DNA of 64,000 nt from Acetobacter orientalis (GCF_000963965.1 NZ_BAMX01000017.1:95375-159374), one strand, 5' to 3'. Counted from the stretch's first letter, positions 1 through 9,331 are shown. Translations and numbers: made by a program. Notes: a model not told the origin generated them from the sequence alone.

Positions 1-1542
1 CCGCAGTTTACCTTCAATACCGTCCACGTTCACTGTGGCATTATCATCAGCCAGCAAACCGGCATTACCACCAGCACCGGCCAATTGGCCATTTGCGCCA
101 GACACCGTACCACCCGCACCGGCAACCAACTGCGCAGATGCCTGCTGGCCGGCTTGTACCAAAGCCTGCACCCCACCACGGCGCAACATTGGCCGCAAAC
201 CAATAAAGATAGCGCCAAGAGCCAGCACAATCGGCACAACCCATTCAGCCAGATAAATGAGAGTATCACGGCTAAAGAGGCTGTCATGGTCAGAAGCCAA
301 GCTCATGCCGCCATCAGCCATAAACCGCATAGAGACAACCTGCACTTCGTCGCCACGCGTTTTATCATAACCAATAGCAGTTTTAGCTAAGGTGCTAATG
401 CGCTCTATTTCAGCTGCATCTAAGGGGTGCCAAACTTGTTTGCCGTTTTTATCGGGCGCCATGGCTCCATCAACCATCACCGCCAAACTCACACGAGAAA
501 CACGGGGCCGTGTCTGGCTTACAACGCGCGTGCGCTTTCCTATCTCGTAGTTATTGGTTTCCTCTTCCCGGTCGTTGGTCGAGCCAGTTTTATTGTCTTG
601 GTTCGCATTAGCATTAGGCAGGTTATTGCCAACAGAGGTATTGGTGTTTGCCTCTGTATTCACACTCTTGTCTGATGTGGTTTGCTGAGACCGTAAAACC
701 TGCTCGTTCGGGTCGTAACTTTCCTGCGTTTCATGAATTTCATCCGTATTCATTGTAACCGCAGCGCGGGCGCGCACATGCCCCATCCCCAAAGTCGGGA
801 TCAGCATATCTTCCACAGCCTGAGACAATCGGGCTTCTTCAGCAATACGCGTTTTCTCTAGCGTGTTTTCTTGCCCGGCAGCACTATCTGGGTCACCGGG
901 TTTAGCCAGCACATCGCCGCGTGTATCAACAATAGAGATATTTTGGCTTTTCAAGCCGGGCACTGCGGCAGAAACCAGATTTTGAATAGCCAGCACGCCA
1001 TCTGGCCCCATGCGCCCAGACCGCCCGATATCCAGTATAACGCTTGCCTGAGAGGGGCTGGTTTGGCTCGAGAACAGGTCACGGCGCGGCAAAACCAAAT
1101 GCACACGCACATTACGTACACCATGCAGCAGGCGAATAGAGCGCTCAAGCTCGCCTTCCATAGCACGGGTTTCGTTAATAGACTGTTCAAATTGCGTACT
1201 TGTCAGCGTGCCGCTTTTATCAAACAATTCGTACCCGACTGCACCACCACTTGGCAGGCCGTCTTTGGCAAGCAACAACCGTGCACTGGCAACTTTATCG
1301 CGCGGTACGTAAATGCTTGTTCCATCCTGCCCTGTTGTCGCAGAAATATGCGACTTAGCAAGATGATCCATCATCTCGGCAGATTCATTTAACTCAAGGT
1401 CACTATACAGCAAAGCATTGGGCTGTGTGCTGCCACGAAACACAAACAGAGCAAGCATAGCCATAAGGGCCACACCAGCGCCCCCCAAAGCAAGTAAGCG
1501 CGTGCGTCCGAGACCTTTAAGACCTGCCAGCAAATTTTGCAT
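1..1542 (-). CDS. fliF: Flagellar MS-ring protein FliF (3' end cut by window edge)
   Basis: FliF forms the inner-membrane MS ring, the base of the flagellar rotor and export gate. The reading frame is open from an ATG at 1540-1542 to the window start with no stop, so about 514 residues are visible and the C terminus that binds FliG is missing. An N-terminal membrane helix (about residues 14-33) is followed by ring-building domains with the family phrases LLYSDLEL, ALAKxGLPSGGxxGYELFD-like and FEQSINxTRAMEGELERSI. A second membrane helix (about WVVPIVLALGAIFIGLRPML) lies near the visible end. An in-frame TGA lies six codons upstream of the ATG, which fixes the start. The next gene on this strand is a small lipoprotein about 200 bp upstream. 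Confidence 0.95.
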   Translation of the reverse strand, partial: MQNLLAGLKGLGRTRLLALGGAGVALMAMLALFVFRGSTQPNALLYSDLELNESAEMMDHLAKSHISATTGQDGTSIYVPRDKVASARLLLAKDGLPSGGAVGYELFDKSGTLTSTQFEQSINETRAMEGELERSIRLLHGVRNVRVHLVLPRRDLFSSQTSPSQASVILDIGRSGRMGPDGVLAIQNLVSAAVPGLKSQNISIVDTRGDVLAKPGDPDSAAGQENTLEKTRIAEEARLSQAVEDMLIPTLGMGHVRARAAVTMNTDEIHETQESYDPNEQVLRSQQTTSDKSVNTEANTNTSVGNNLPNANANQDNKTGSTNDREEETNNYEIGKRTRVVSQTRPRVSRVSLAVMVDGAMAPDKNGKQVWHPLDAAEIERISTLAKTAIGYDKTRGDEVQVVSMRFMADGGMSLASDHDSLFSRDTLIYLAEWVVPIVLALGAIFIGLRPMLRRGGVQALVQAGQQASAQLVAGAGGTVSGANGQLAGAGGNAGLLADDNATVNVDGIEGKLR

Positions 1543-1740
1543 CAGACTATAAACACTTTTTCACAGTAAAAAGCCGGGCAACCTCTGGAGTATTCTGACA
1601 TCTGCCCTCCTCATCCGGCCATACTACACGTTCGCTCTCGACCTATCATACAGAGCCTCTTACGCCTACCGCTAACCCGCTTCTTTAACAGAAACATTTT
1701 TCTAAAACGGCGGCTTTGCCCTAAATTTTCTTAATCAGCC

Positions 1741-2073
1741 TCAAGGCTGGTAAGAATTGGTCGGCGGAATTTTATTAATCGGCATATTCAGGCGTTGTGC
1801 GTTCTGATCTTGCGTCAAGCCACTCGGCCCTTCCGCCACATTGCGCGCAACATTAGGCATAAGGTCTGGGCGTGCCCAGCAATCTACCCCATTCCAGCTT
1901 TGCGTACAGTAAGGCTGCGGTGCGGGCGGGCGTTCTGGCGGCGCACACCAATCTTCGCCCTCTTGAATATAGCCTGCATTACATTCACGCCCCGTCAGCT
2001 GACGCATAACATGGTCAGGCGAGCACGCAGCCACACCCAAAAGCAGGAAGATTGCAAGCGCACGACTAGTCAT
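1741..2073 (-). CDS. Small predicted lipoprotein, function unknown
   Basis: A 110-residue protein whose N terminus is a short lipoprotein signal ending in the lipobox LGVAAC (Cys about residue 17). The mature part is rich in Cys, Trp and Pro, with pairs such as CxxxY and DWC, and ends in a Pro/Asn-rich tail. The start at 2073 was chosen because GGAGA lies six bases upstream; ATG at 2079 or GTG at 2088 are alternatives. It sits between fliF and a MotE-like gene on the same strand, 11 bp after the latter, so it is probably co-transcribed and may serve the motor or the envelope around it. I do not recognise a named family. Confidence 0.7.
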   Translation of the reverse strand: MTSRALAIFLLLGVAACSPDHVMRQLTGRECNAGYIQEGEDWCAPPERPPAPQPYCTQSWNGVDCWARPDLMPNVARNVAEGPSGLTQDQNAQRLNMPINKIPPTNSYQP

Positions 2074-2099
2074 CACCATTCTCCACACCCCATTACGCT

Positions 2100-3089
2100 T
2101 TATTGGCGCGATGGCTTGGCTGGCACAAAAGCAGGCATGAGCACTGGCTTACCATCAGCCAGTGTTGGTGCCCCCACTTTATGCGCAGGTTGAGCAGGTA
2201 CAACAGGTGCTGGTTGGCCGTTCCACCACCCTTGCTCCGTTGATGCAGTCTGTTTTACCTCAGTCTCTGGCGCTGTATTTTTAAAGCTTCTAATACCCGC
2301 CATATACTGCGAGATCAGGTTTACGCGTTCAGGCGACATATTGCCCATAATGGCAGAGATTTTTCTGGTATTCATGCGAGAAGAGACCGCAACCAGAACA
2401 TGCAAATCCATAATATTAAAAACAGCGGCGGCTTCTTTGGGTGGCATGTCTTCGTAAATTTTCACCAACCGGTCTGTTTCGCCGTCCAGCACAGCACGCT
2501 GCGCCTCCTGCTTTTGCTTTAGCTGCGCAAGAGATGCATCAAGGTCGTTCATCCGCACATCAAGCGCCGCTTTCGCGGCATCAAGCACCTTTTGCTGCGC
2601 GGCAATTTCTTTCTGCTGCCCACCCATTTCAGACTGATGCGCCAAAATGTCTTTTATCAGGTCTGCTTCTGCCCGCTTAACCGCCGGGTCAACCTCACCT
2701 GTGGCAGAAACCACAGCATGACCACACCCCAAATTATTAGCACAGTCTTCTGGGGCGGCTGGAGCAGATGCTGCATTTTCAGCGCTTACTGAGCCTGCCT
2801 TGCTATCGCCAAGATCTGGCGTTGGTACAGACATCCAGCCTTCCGCTGCGTTTTTATCCACTTGGGAGCTGGCATTTGTTGAATCTGGCGCAGCCGCCGG
2901 CGGTGGCGCCACATCATGCGCCGTGGCCGACGCAGCTTTTGCAGGTGACACCAACCCCGGCGACACCGCACTGGCATCATCACTCCACAAGGCGCTAACG
3001 ATAGAGTGCACGTTAATGGCCAGCAAGAGCACCATAAGGCTGGAAGACATATTCACAAGTTTGCCAAAGGACAAACGGGGTATCAGCAT
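2100..3089 (-). CDS. MotE-like flagellar protein with MgtE_N-type C-terminal domain
   Basis: About 329 residues from ATG 3089, which follows a membrane-helix start (MLIPRLSFGKLVNMSSSLMV). A low-complexity Ala/Pro/Ser linker is followed by a coiled coil (about residues 170-225) and a compact C-terminal domain with MPPKEAAAVFN, IMGNMSPERVN and ISQYMAG. That layout matches MotE and related alphaproteobacterial motility proteins, which resemble the N domain of MgtE and FliG folds; in rhizobia MotE is a periplasmic chaperone for the stator partner MotC. The position between fliF and the flgH block supports a motor role. Whether it acts as a MotE chaperone here is inference, since no motB or motC lies nearby. 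Confidence 0.75.
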   Translation of the reverse strand: MLIPRLSFGKLVNMSSSLMVLLLAINVHSIVSALWSDDASAVSPGLVSPAKAASATAHDVAPPPAAAPDSTNASSQVDKNAAEGWMSVPTPDLGDSKAGSVSAENAASAPAAPEDCANNLGCGHAVVSATGEVDPAVKRAEADLIKDILAHQSEMGGQQKEIAAQQKVLDAAKAALDVRMNDLDASLAQLKQKQEAQRAVLDGETDRLVKIYEDMPPKEAAAVFNIMDLHVLVAVSSRMNTRKISAIMGNMSPERVNLISQYMAGIRSFKNTAPETEVKQTASTEQGWWNGQPAPVVPAQPAHKVGAPTLADGKPVLMPAFVPAKPSRQ

Positions 3090-3218
3090 CACCACCCACA
3101 CCGAAGACGAAAAGAAAAAAACGTCAAAAAAGCAAACTCCTGCCCCCACTCGTTACACACAAACAGGGGCAGCGCAGCCTAGCTGTACCCACACAGTGCG
3201 GGCATAGCCTCTTTACCT

Positions 3219-3827
3219 TCAGGGCAGTCTTTCTGCTGTGTCTGTCAGCACTGCGTGCCCATCAGCCGTAGCAGCAGAGCTCAATGCCTCGTCCATATGA
3301 TCCCACACGGAAGAAGGTGCACCCACAGTGGTGGAGGTTACAGCCGCGGCCTGAGGCGCGCTTTTTTGAGCCACAGGTGCTGTCGCTGCTTTAGGAGCTT
3401 CCGTGCGGGGCTTGCTTGGGGTGTTAGCCGCAGCAATTTTAATCTCGCCGGTAAATTCTGCATCCTTATGAATGCCGCACCCATTGCGACCCTCCATAAA
3501 AATTGTGCAGTTCTGCAACTTTGCCGTAGCTGAAGCGTAGAAACGTTTAGCGTGTACCGTAAGAGAATCTGCGCGGCCGCGAATAATGACATCGTCGGCT
3601 GTAATTTCGCCAGACAACATGCCGGTTTCAAGAATATCAACCACAGGCGCTGTCAGCTGCACATTGCGTACCGTACCACCCACAATAATAGGCGTTGCAG
3701 TTTCGCACTCCAGATTCATAATGGTCAGACCAGGCGCAAGAATGGTCTGCGTGGGCTCTGCCCCTTTACCGAACACGTTATCGCCGTCGTTCACACTTAT
3801 CTCCTTGGGCAATTCAAACCCTGCCAT
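3219..3827 (-). CDS. Bactofilin-like beta-helix protein in flagellar cluster
   Basis: 202 residues from ATG 3827, with AAGG about 10 bases upstream; an in-frame GTG at 3836 is a poorer start. Residues about 25-130 form repeated short beta-strand units with hydrophobic alternation (GLTIMNLECETA, GGTVRNVQLTAP, SGEITADDVIIRG, ATAKLQNCTIFME, AEFTGEIKI), the signature of a single-domain right-handed beta-helix of the bactofilin type. The C-terminal about 75 residues are Ala/Pro/Thr-rich and probably unstructured. Bactofilins polymerise without nucleotides and anchor envelope or flagellar proteins. The gene sits between flgH and the MotE-like gene on the same strand. Assignment rests on pattern, not alignment. 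Confidence 0.6.
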   Translation of the reverse strand: MAGFELPKEISVNDGDNVFGKGAEPTQTILAPGLTIMNLECETATPIIVGGTVRNVQLTAPVVDILETGMLSGEITADDVIIRGRADSLTVHAKRFYASATAKLQNCTIFMEGRNGCGIHKDAEFTGEIKIAAANTPSKPRTEAPKAATAPVAQKSAPQAAAVTSTTVGAPSSVWDHMDEALSSAATADGHAVLTDTAERLP

Positions 3828-4008
3828 AGCTGCCACGCCTTATGCCATAAGAGCTATTTCGCCTTTGCCTTCATCGCAAAAGTAAAGAACCCTAAACCGT
3901 CAAATTCACAGCAGAAAAAGTTTAATTATTCTACACTGCATGCTGCCAACATGACAACACTGTCAAGTTAAACCACAACCACATTGCGAGAAGGCAAGCA
4001 CCCCAGAG

Positions 4009-4743
4009 TTAGAAAGGCAAAACACTTTCCAAAATCTGCTGCCCATAACGAGGGGTTTGCAGCTTGGTCAACTGACCACGCCCACCGTAAGAAATGCGCG
4101 CCTCAGCAATCCTATCGTGCGTAACGGTGTTATCTTCCGTGATATCTTGCGGGCGCACAACGCCAGTCACCATAAGCTGGCGCAACTCACCGTTAATGCG
4201 CACCTCTTGCCTTGCCACAACAACAAAATTACCATTTGGCAAGACTTGCGTAATAGTACCTGCCAACGTTAACGCAACAGCTTCAACACGCCTGATATTA
4301 CCCGTAGCAGCATTGGCACTCGCACTACTGGTGTTTAAAGCGTCTGAGCCTGTAACATGAGAAAGCGCCTTCCCTTTAAAACCAAAAAGGCTTGGTATCC
4401 CAAAATCCTCAGAACCACTCCCAACGGCAGTAGTGTTGTTCGTCAGGCTGGCATTATCGGCAATTTCAACCTTAACGGTCAACAAATCACCCACCTGAGA
4501 GGCACGCTGGTCTTTAAAGAAAGCGCGGCTACCCGGCCGCCACAAACTACCCACTTCTGTGGGGGGCGGCTGCAAAGGCGGCATAGGCATTGTTACAGGC
4601 CTATATTCAGGCGCCAAAGTTGGGTCTGATGTATGCGTCATGCGGGGCGGGTGCCCTGTTTCGCTCAACTCCGCCAAGCCAGAGCAATTTGCTAACCCTA
4701 TAAGACTAAGCAGAACCAAGCCTGATGCTCGACACTTCACCAC
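4009..4743 (-). CDS. flgH: Flagellar L-ring protein FlgH
   Basis: FlgH is the outer-membrane lipoprotein that forms the L ring around the flagellar rod. The 244-residue product starts with GTG (4743, or the next codon) after AAAGGTGAG. It has a lipoprotein signal ending in LANC, then SLWRPGSRAFFKDQRA, VGDLLTVKVEI and LPNGNFVVVARQEVRINGELRQLMVTGVVRPQDI, all diagnostic of FlgH, and ends RYGQQILESVLPF. It lies 21 bp downstream of flgA and completes a flgG-flgA-flgH order. The partner P-ring gene flgI is not in this window. Confidence 0.97.
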   Translation of the reverse strand: MVKCRASGLVLLSLIGLANCSGLAELSETGHPPRMTHTSDPTLAPEYRPVTMPMPPLQPPPTEVGSLWRPGSRAFFKDQRASQVGDLLTVKVEIADNASLTNNTTAVGSGSEDFGIPSLFGFKGKALSHVTGSDALNTSSASANAATGNIRRVEAVALTLAGTITQVLPNGNFVVVARQEVRINGELRQLMVTGVVRPQDITEDNTVTHDRIAEARISYGGRGQLTKLQTPRYGQQILESVLPF

Positions 4744-4764
4744 AACTCACCTTTTACCATAGCC

Positions 4765-5784
4765 TTACCACCCGGCAGAACGACGCTGGCTACCCAAAGC
4801 CGCATTAGATGAAGACGTTAAACGCCGCAAAGTCGCTGAATCAGACGGCACCGGGCCAGATGTCGCGTCCACATCCAATTCTGAGCCATTAACCACTCGG
4901 CCAGTTACAATCATTTTGCTCGCGAGGTTTAAAGCCCGTACATACTGCCCATCATAACCATCTTCTAACGCACGCCCCGTTACCGCCAAATGTAAGCCAG
5001 GCGAGCGGAAAGACAACAAAATAGGGTCACCCTTGTGCATAACCACCGTTTTCTGCAAATCCCGATCCAAAACAACTTGGTCGACCACAACACTATGCAA
5101 CAACGTCATGCCCGCAATAGCTGCTGCATTTGAAAACATCTGGTTTGTAACATGGCCAGTATAAGAATCATTCACCCGCACATCAGCAGTGGAGAGCGTT
5201 GCCCCAGCGGGCATCATATGCGTAAAGACCAAAATAGACTGGGCAGCACGAATACTTCCGCGCAGCAAAAAGGTGTCAAGCTCTCCCTCTCCCAAAGGGT
5301 GCGCCCGATACACAGTTGCTGTAAACCGTCCGCTTTTTTGGTCCCAGTTCACATCAGACAAAACCACAGGCGCCGCATCATCAGCTGCCACAGTCATGGG
5401 TACAAAATCGTCTAATTCCACCACTATGGAATCATTATCTGCCGCACCCGACACACTACGCCGCACCAGATCAGCAAAAAAAACTTTATCGAGCACTCGC
5501 CCTGCCCGCGTAATGCGTGCCAGCGCAGCAGAGGACTGGTCTGTCCAGTCCACACCATATTGGTCAGCAATAGCAATTAATTGACGGCCACCAACCTGAA
5601 TGGTTTTGCCGGGCGCTGGCGCAACACCCAACACTCTATCCTGCCCCGGCTCTAAACCAATAAACAGGTCTGACAACCTTACCGTGTCAGAAACAACAAC
5701 AGTAGCCGGGCGCAAAGTGGCCGCAAACGCGGGCTGGGCGGCAGCGAGTGCAACCGCCAGCATGCTGGCCACATAATGCTTCAT
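4765..5784 (-). CDS. flgA: P-ring assembly chaperone FlgA
   Basis: FlgA is a periplasmic chaperone that helps FlgI polymerise into the P ring. The 339-residue product has a Sec signal peptide (MKHYVASMLAVALAAAQPAFA) and, in its second half, the SAF-like domain typical of FlgA: VNDSYTGHVTNQMFSNAAAIAGMTLLHSV, the MHKGDPILLSFRSPGL strand and the KMIVTGRVVNGSELDVD end. The length is greater than that of enteric FlgA because of the extended N-terminal half, as in other alphaproteobacteria. It begins six bases after flgG and is followed by flgH, so the three are almost certainly one transcript. Confidence 0.95.
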   Translation of the reverse strand: MKHYVASMLAVALAAAQPAFAATLRPATVVVSDTVRLSDLFIGLEPGQDRVLGVAPAPGKTIQVGGRQLIAIADQYGVDWTDQSSAALARITRAGRVLDKVFFADLVRRSVSGAADNDSIVVELDDFVPMTVAADDAAPVVLSDVNWDQKSGRFTATVYRAHPLGEGELDTFLLRGSIRAAQSILVFTHMMPAGATLSTADVRVNDSYTGHVTNQMFSNAAAIAGMTLLHSVVVDQVVLDRDLQKTVVMHKGDPILLSFRSPGLHLAVTGRALEDGYDGQYVRALNLASKMIVTGRVVNGSELDVDATSGPVPSDSATLRRLTSSSNAALGSQRRSAGW

Positions 5785-5790
5785 GGCAGG

Positions 5791-6579
5791 TTATTTCAGA
5801 TTAGTAAGCGTCTGCAGCATTTCATCAGATGCAGTAATAACCTTACTGTTCATTTCATACGCACGCTGCGCTGTAATAAGATCGGTAATTTCCGTCACCA
5901 CGTTCACTGAAGACTCTTCAACAAACCCTTGCCGGATAGACCCAAAACCCGTGCTTTGTGGCGTACCAACAATCGGGTCACCAGAAGATGTGGTTGAGGT
6001 AAAAAGGTTCTGCCCCATAGCGGCCAAACCATTTTCGTTTTGGAAGGTTACAAGCTGAATTTGCCCGGCAACCTGCGCATTGGTCTGCCCAGAAACCGTG
6101 TATTGCACCTGCCCACTTTGGTCGATGGTAATATTTTCAGCGTTATTAGGCAGAGAAATGCTGGGGTTAAGAATATACCCGTCGGCCGTCACAATCGTGC
6201 CATCCTCAGACAGCGAAAAAGTACCATCACGGGTGTAAGCATATTCGCCAGAAGGCAGCGTGACACGAAAATAACCACGCCCTTCAACAGCCATATCAAG
6301 CGCGTTATTGGTCTGCTCTAGCGTGCCCTGCTCATTAATGCGGTAAATACCTGCTGTACGCACGCCCAAACCGATTTGCGCACCAGATGGCACCAGATCA
6401 CCAGTGTCTGAACTCATGGTACCAGCTCTACGCAAGTCCTGATAAACCAGATCCTGAAACTCTGCCCGGCGCCGCTTATACCCGGTGGTCGTCATGTTGG
6501 CGATATTGTGAGAAATCGTTTCCACGTTCGTGGTCTGCGCCTGCATGCCCGTACCAGCGATATCAAGGGAACGCATCAT
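5791..6579 (-). CDS. flgG: Flagellar distal rod protein FlgG
   Basis: FlgG builds the distal rod on which the hook is mounted. The 262-residue protein has the rod-family N terminus (SLDIAGTGMQAQTTNVETISHNIANMTTTGYKR), the FlgG block VPSGAQIGLGVRTAGIYRINEQGTLEQT, the GRGYFRVTLPSGEYAYTRDGTF core, and the C-terminal helix QRAYEMNSKVITASDEMLQTL. The start follows a strong ribosome site (GGAGGAA about 8-14 bases upstream); two adjacent ATGs make the exact first residue uncertain by one. It leads the flgG-flgA-flgH operon. Its usual partner flgF is on the opposite strand across a 271-bp divergent region. Confidence 0.98.
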   Translation of the reverse strand: MMRSLDIAGTGMQAQTTNVETISHNIANMTTTGYKRRRAEFQDLVYQDLRRAGTMSSDTGDLVPSGAQIGLGVRTAGIYRINEQGTLEQTNNALDMAVEGRGYFRVTLPSGEYAYTRDGTFSLSEDGTIVTADGYILNPSISLPNNAENITIDQSGQVQYTVSGQTNAQVAGQIQLVTFQNENGLAAMGQNLFTSTTSSGDPIVGTPQSTGFGSIRQGFVEESSVNVVTEITDLITAQRAYEMNSKVITASDEMLQTLTNLK

Positions 6580-6850
6580 AGGGGAATTTCCTCCGGGTGA
6601 GCCTTTAGTCTTCGCGCCACAAAGAATTTTCCCTTATGGCTCAGAATCTTATGCGCAGAACAGACAACCAGCCCCACACATCACTTAATCGCTAGCAACA
6701 GGGAGTAAATTTTTGTTAGAGAAAATGCAAGAATAATCTCACGCACAAACCGCCCCAAACAAACCACCATCACACAAATGGTTGCTGAAATAAAAAACTC
6801 AGATTATGCACTGTTTTGGTCTTTAATTTGAGCCACCGGAGCACACTGCT
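6580..6850. promoter_or_regulatory. Divergent promoter region between flgG and flgF
   Basis: This 271-bp non-coding stretch separates two divergent flagellar genes and must hold both promoters. Its centre is A/T-rich (about 6700-6800). Each gene has a recognisable ribosome site at its edge: GGAGGAA for flgG on the minus strand and CGGAG for flgF on the plus strand. I could not find a convincing sigma-54 (-24/-12) or sigma-28 element, nor a full CtrA box. Confidence 0.6.
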
Positions 6851-7594
6851 ATGGATAACACGACCTACATCGCCTTATCCCGCATTGACGCCCTTACCCG
6901 CTCGCTTGATGTTACAGCCAACAACCTTGCCAACACAAACACCGCAGGGTTCAAAGCATCGCGTGAAGTATTTTCAGATTATATTGTAAAACAAAAAGAT
7001 ATTCACCAACTGCCCGGCGGTAAAACTGAAACCTACACCCAAGACCGCGCCACTTATCAAGACCATATGCAAGGCCCCTTGCGTGAGACCGGCAACACAA
7101 CAGATTTCGCCATTAATGGTGAGGGGTATTTTACCGTCCTCACCACCCAAGGCATACGCCTAACCCGCAATGGTCAGTTTCAACGCAGGGCAGACGGCGT
7201 GCTGGTTGACATGGCAGGCAACCCCCTGCTTGACCGCTACCGCCGCCCCATTACCATTCGGCAGAATGATGACATTCTCTCCGTGTCATCTGATGGCACA
7301 ATATCAACGCAGGAAGGCGCAATCGGCACCATTAATCTGGTTACAGTCGACAATCTCAATACCTTAAAACCTGAAGGAAATTACCTCCTTCAACCCACCA
7401 CACTGACGCATAACGTCGCCCACAAAGAAATTCGTCAAGGCATGCTGGAATCAAGCAACGTCAATGCCGTAACAGAAGCCACGCGCATGGTCGAAATTCA
7501 ACGCGACTACGACCTGAACTTCCAGCTCATACAAACCGAATCAACACGTCGCACAAGCGCGATAGATAAAATAACCGCTGAGCCAGAAGCGTGA
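6851..7594 (+). CDS. flgF: Flagellar proximal rod protein FlgF
   Basis: FlgF is a proximal rod subunit. The 247-residue product opens with DNTTYIALSRIDALTRSLDVTANNLANTNTAGFKASREVF, the family N terminus. It has the FlgF core (DFAINGEGYFTVLTTQGIRLTRNGQF) and ends with the SSNVNAVTEATRMVEIQRDYDLN coiled-coil segment. CGGAG lies about 10 bases before the ATG. Its orientation is unusual: flgF normally precedes flgG in one operon, but here it faces away from flgG and starts a plus-strand block that continues 150 bp later with flgK. Confidence 0.97.
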   Translation: MDNTTYIALSRIDALTRSLDVTANNLANTNTAGFKASREVFSDYIVKQKDIHQLPGGKTETYTQDRATYQDHMQGPLRETGNTTDFAINGEGYFTVLTTQGIRLTRNGQFQRRADGVLVDMAGNPLLDRYRRPITIRQNDDILSVSSDGTISTQEGAIGTINLVTVDNLNTLKPEGNYLLQPTTLTHNVAHKEIRQGMLESSNVNAVTEATRMVEIQRDYDLNFQLIQTESTRRTSAIDKITAEPEA

Positions 7595-7633
7595 GGAAAA
7601 ATACGTCTCCCCCTTCATGACTTTTTGGACATT

Positions 7634-7649
7634 TTAACTTTTCGTAAAC
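7634..7649 (+). promoter_or_regulatory. Candidate CtrA-type box upstream of flgK
   Basis: The sequence TTAACTTTTCGTAAAC matches the CtrA consensus TTAA-N7-TTAAC at 8 of 9 fixed positions, with exactly seven bases between halves. It lies about 95 bp before the chosen flgK start. A second TTAAC/TAAAC pair with a shorter gap follows at about 7660-7673. The same half (TTAACTTT) recurs upstream of flagellin. A CtrA-like regulator is encoded at 24598-25398. Binding is inferred. Confidence 0.45.
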
Positions 7650-7744
7650 CGATGTTCCCTTAACCGGGTAAACACTAAACGATTTTCGATTGAGCACGCG
7701 CACTACTGGGCGTTGGTCAGCCGTCAAGACGCATGAGGACACAG

Positions 7745-9310
7745 ATGGATCTTTCATCATCGCTTTCTATCGCTACCAGCGGGCTGCATGCTATTGACTA
7801 CCAACTCTCTGTTGTATCGCAAAATGTTGCCAACCAGAGCGTGTCTGGCTACGTCAGTGAAAGTGCAACTGTTGTCTCCAGAACACCAGGCGGCCTGCGG
7901 GCAGGTGTTGTTGCGGGTTCTACCGTTTTAAATGTCAACAAAGCGCTTCAAGCCTCTTTGTATAACCAAAATGCAAAAGTGGCGGAATCTGACGCACTTA
8001 GTAATTCCCTCTCCGCCATTACTTCCATTCAAGGCTCTACAGACACAGATACCACTACAAGCACTGGCAGCAGCAACTCACTGCCTGATAGCTTGGGCAA
8101 TATCCAGTCTACCTTAACGTCTTTGGCGGCAACACCGCTGGAAAGCTCCGCGCAGACGGCTGTGATTTCTGCCGCAAAAACGCTCACAAGCAACATCCAT
8201 ACGCTCTCAGATGCCTACACAGCACAACGGCAGACTGCGCAAGACAATATTGTCAGCACGGTTTCAACCGTAAACTCGCAGTTGACCCAAATCGGCAGCC
8301 TCTCTGCGCAAATCATGTCTCTCAAGGCATCTGGTGCAGATTCAGCGGATCTGGAAAACCAACGCCTAGAAGCAATGAACAGCCTATCTTCCAACCTTTC
8401 TGTCACTTTCTCAGAAAGCTCAAACGGAGACATGGTTGTACGTACAGAAGATGGTACAGAGCTACCAACTCGCCCCGACCAAATGGGCAAACCGTATAAC
8501 TCTATCAAATTACCAACAAGCACGTGGCCACTTTCAGCCAGCAACACCACGCTGTCTGCCTCTACGGTATATTCAAGCGACACATCAACCGCCAACCCAG
8601 ACCTGTTTATTAGCCTTGATGGTACAGGTGATATCAAGTCCCACCTCACTGGCGGCACACTGGGTGCTAACATTACATTGCGGGACACAACTTACCCCAA
8701 AATGCAGGCCCAGCTTGATTCGTTTTCTTACACGCTCATAAGTCGCTTTAGTAACGCTGGCGTCTCTTTGTTTACAAATGGTAGCACGTCAACCCCATCC
8801 AGCAACCCCACAGGCACCACCCCTAATGGGTTAGTTGGCCTGTCCAGCGCTTTGAGCGTTGATTCAGAATATACCGCTGACCCGTCCAAACTCTCTTCTG
8901 GTGGAGACACATCAACCACCAAAGGAGATATCAGCGCCATTACAAATGTGTTGAACGAAACTTTTGGTACCTCCAGCGCTGACACAACAGGCTCCCTAGC
9001 GGCCCCTTCCTCTGGCTTAGGCCCAGATGGCTCCATTTCTCTTGGGTTTTCAGGCTCACAAGGTATTCTTGCCCTTGCAACGTCTCTCACATCAGACCAA
9101 GCATCGGTTGCAAGCGAAGCAAGCAATGGCTTCACGTACGCCTCGTCTGTGCAAACAACACTCCAAACTGCGGTTAGTAGTGTTTCCGGCGTTAACGTAA
9201 ACAACGAGATGGCAAAAGTTGTTGCGCTGCAAAATGCATATACAGCCAATGCAAAAGTTATTTCGACCGTACAAACCATGTTTTCAGCACTGCTTAACGC
9301 AATCAATTAG
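7745..9310 (+). CDS. flgK: Hook-filament junction protein FlgK
   Basis: FlgK (HAP1) joins hook and filament. The 521-residue form starts at ATG 7745, because GAGGA ends five bases upstream; an in-frame ATG at 7733 has no ribosome site. The N terminus (SSSLSIATSGLHAIDYQLSVVSQNVANQSVSGYV) and C terminus (VSGVNVNNEMAKVVALQNAYTANAKVISTVQTMFSALL) are the D0 helices of the family, and the middle is a Ser/Thr-rich variable region. It is followed 21 bp later by flgL, the usual partner. Confidence 0.95.
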   Translation: MDLSSSLSIATSGLHAIDYQLSVVSQNVANQSVSGYVSESATVVSRTPGGLRAGVVAGSTVLNVNKALQASLYNQNAKVAESDALSNSLSAITSIQGSTDTDTTTSTGSSNSLPDSLGNIQSTLTSLAATPLESSAQTAVISAAKTLTSNIHTLSDAYTAQRQTAQDNIVSTVSTVNSQLTQIGSLSAQIMSLKASGADSADLENQRLEAMNSLSSNLSVTFSESSNGDMVVRTEDGTELPTRPDQMGKPYNSIKLPTSTWPLSASNTTLSASTVYSSDTSTANPDLFISLDGTGDIKSHLTGGTLGANITLRDTTYPKMQAQLDSFSYTLISRFSNAGVSLFTNGSTSTPSSNPTGTTPNGLVGLSSALSVDSEYTADPSKLSSGGDTSTTKGDISAITNVLNETFGTSSADTTGSLAAPSSGLGPDGSISLGFSGSQGILALATSLTSDQASVASEASNGFTYASSVQTTLQTAVSSVSGVNVNNEMAKVVALQNAYTANAKVISTVQTMFSALLNAIN

Positions 9311-9331
9311 GAATGAGGGGAAGGTTCTGTC

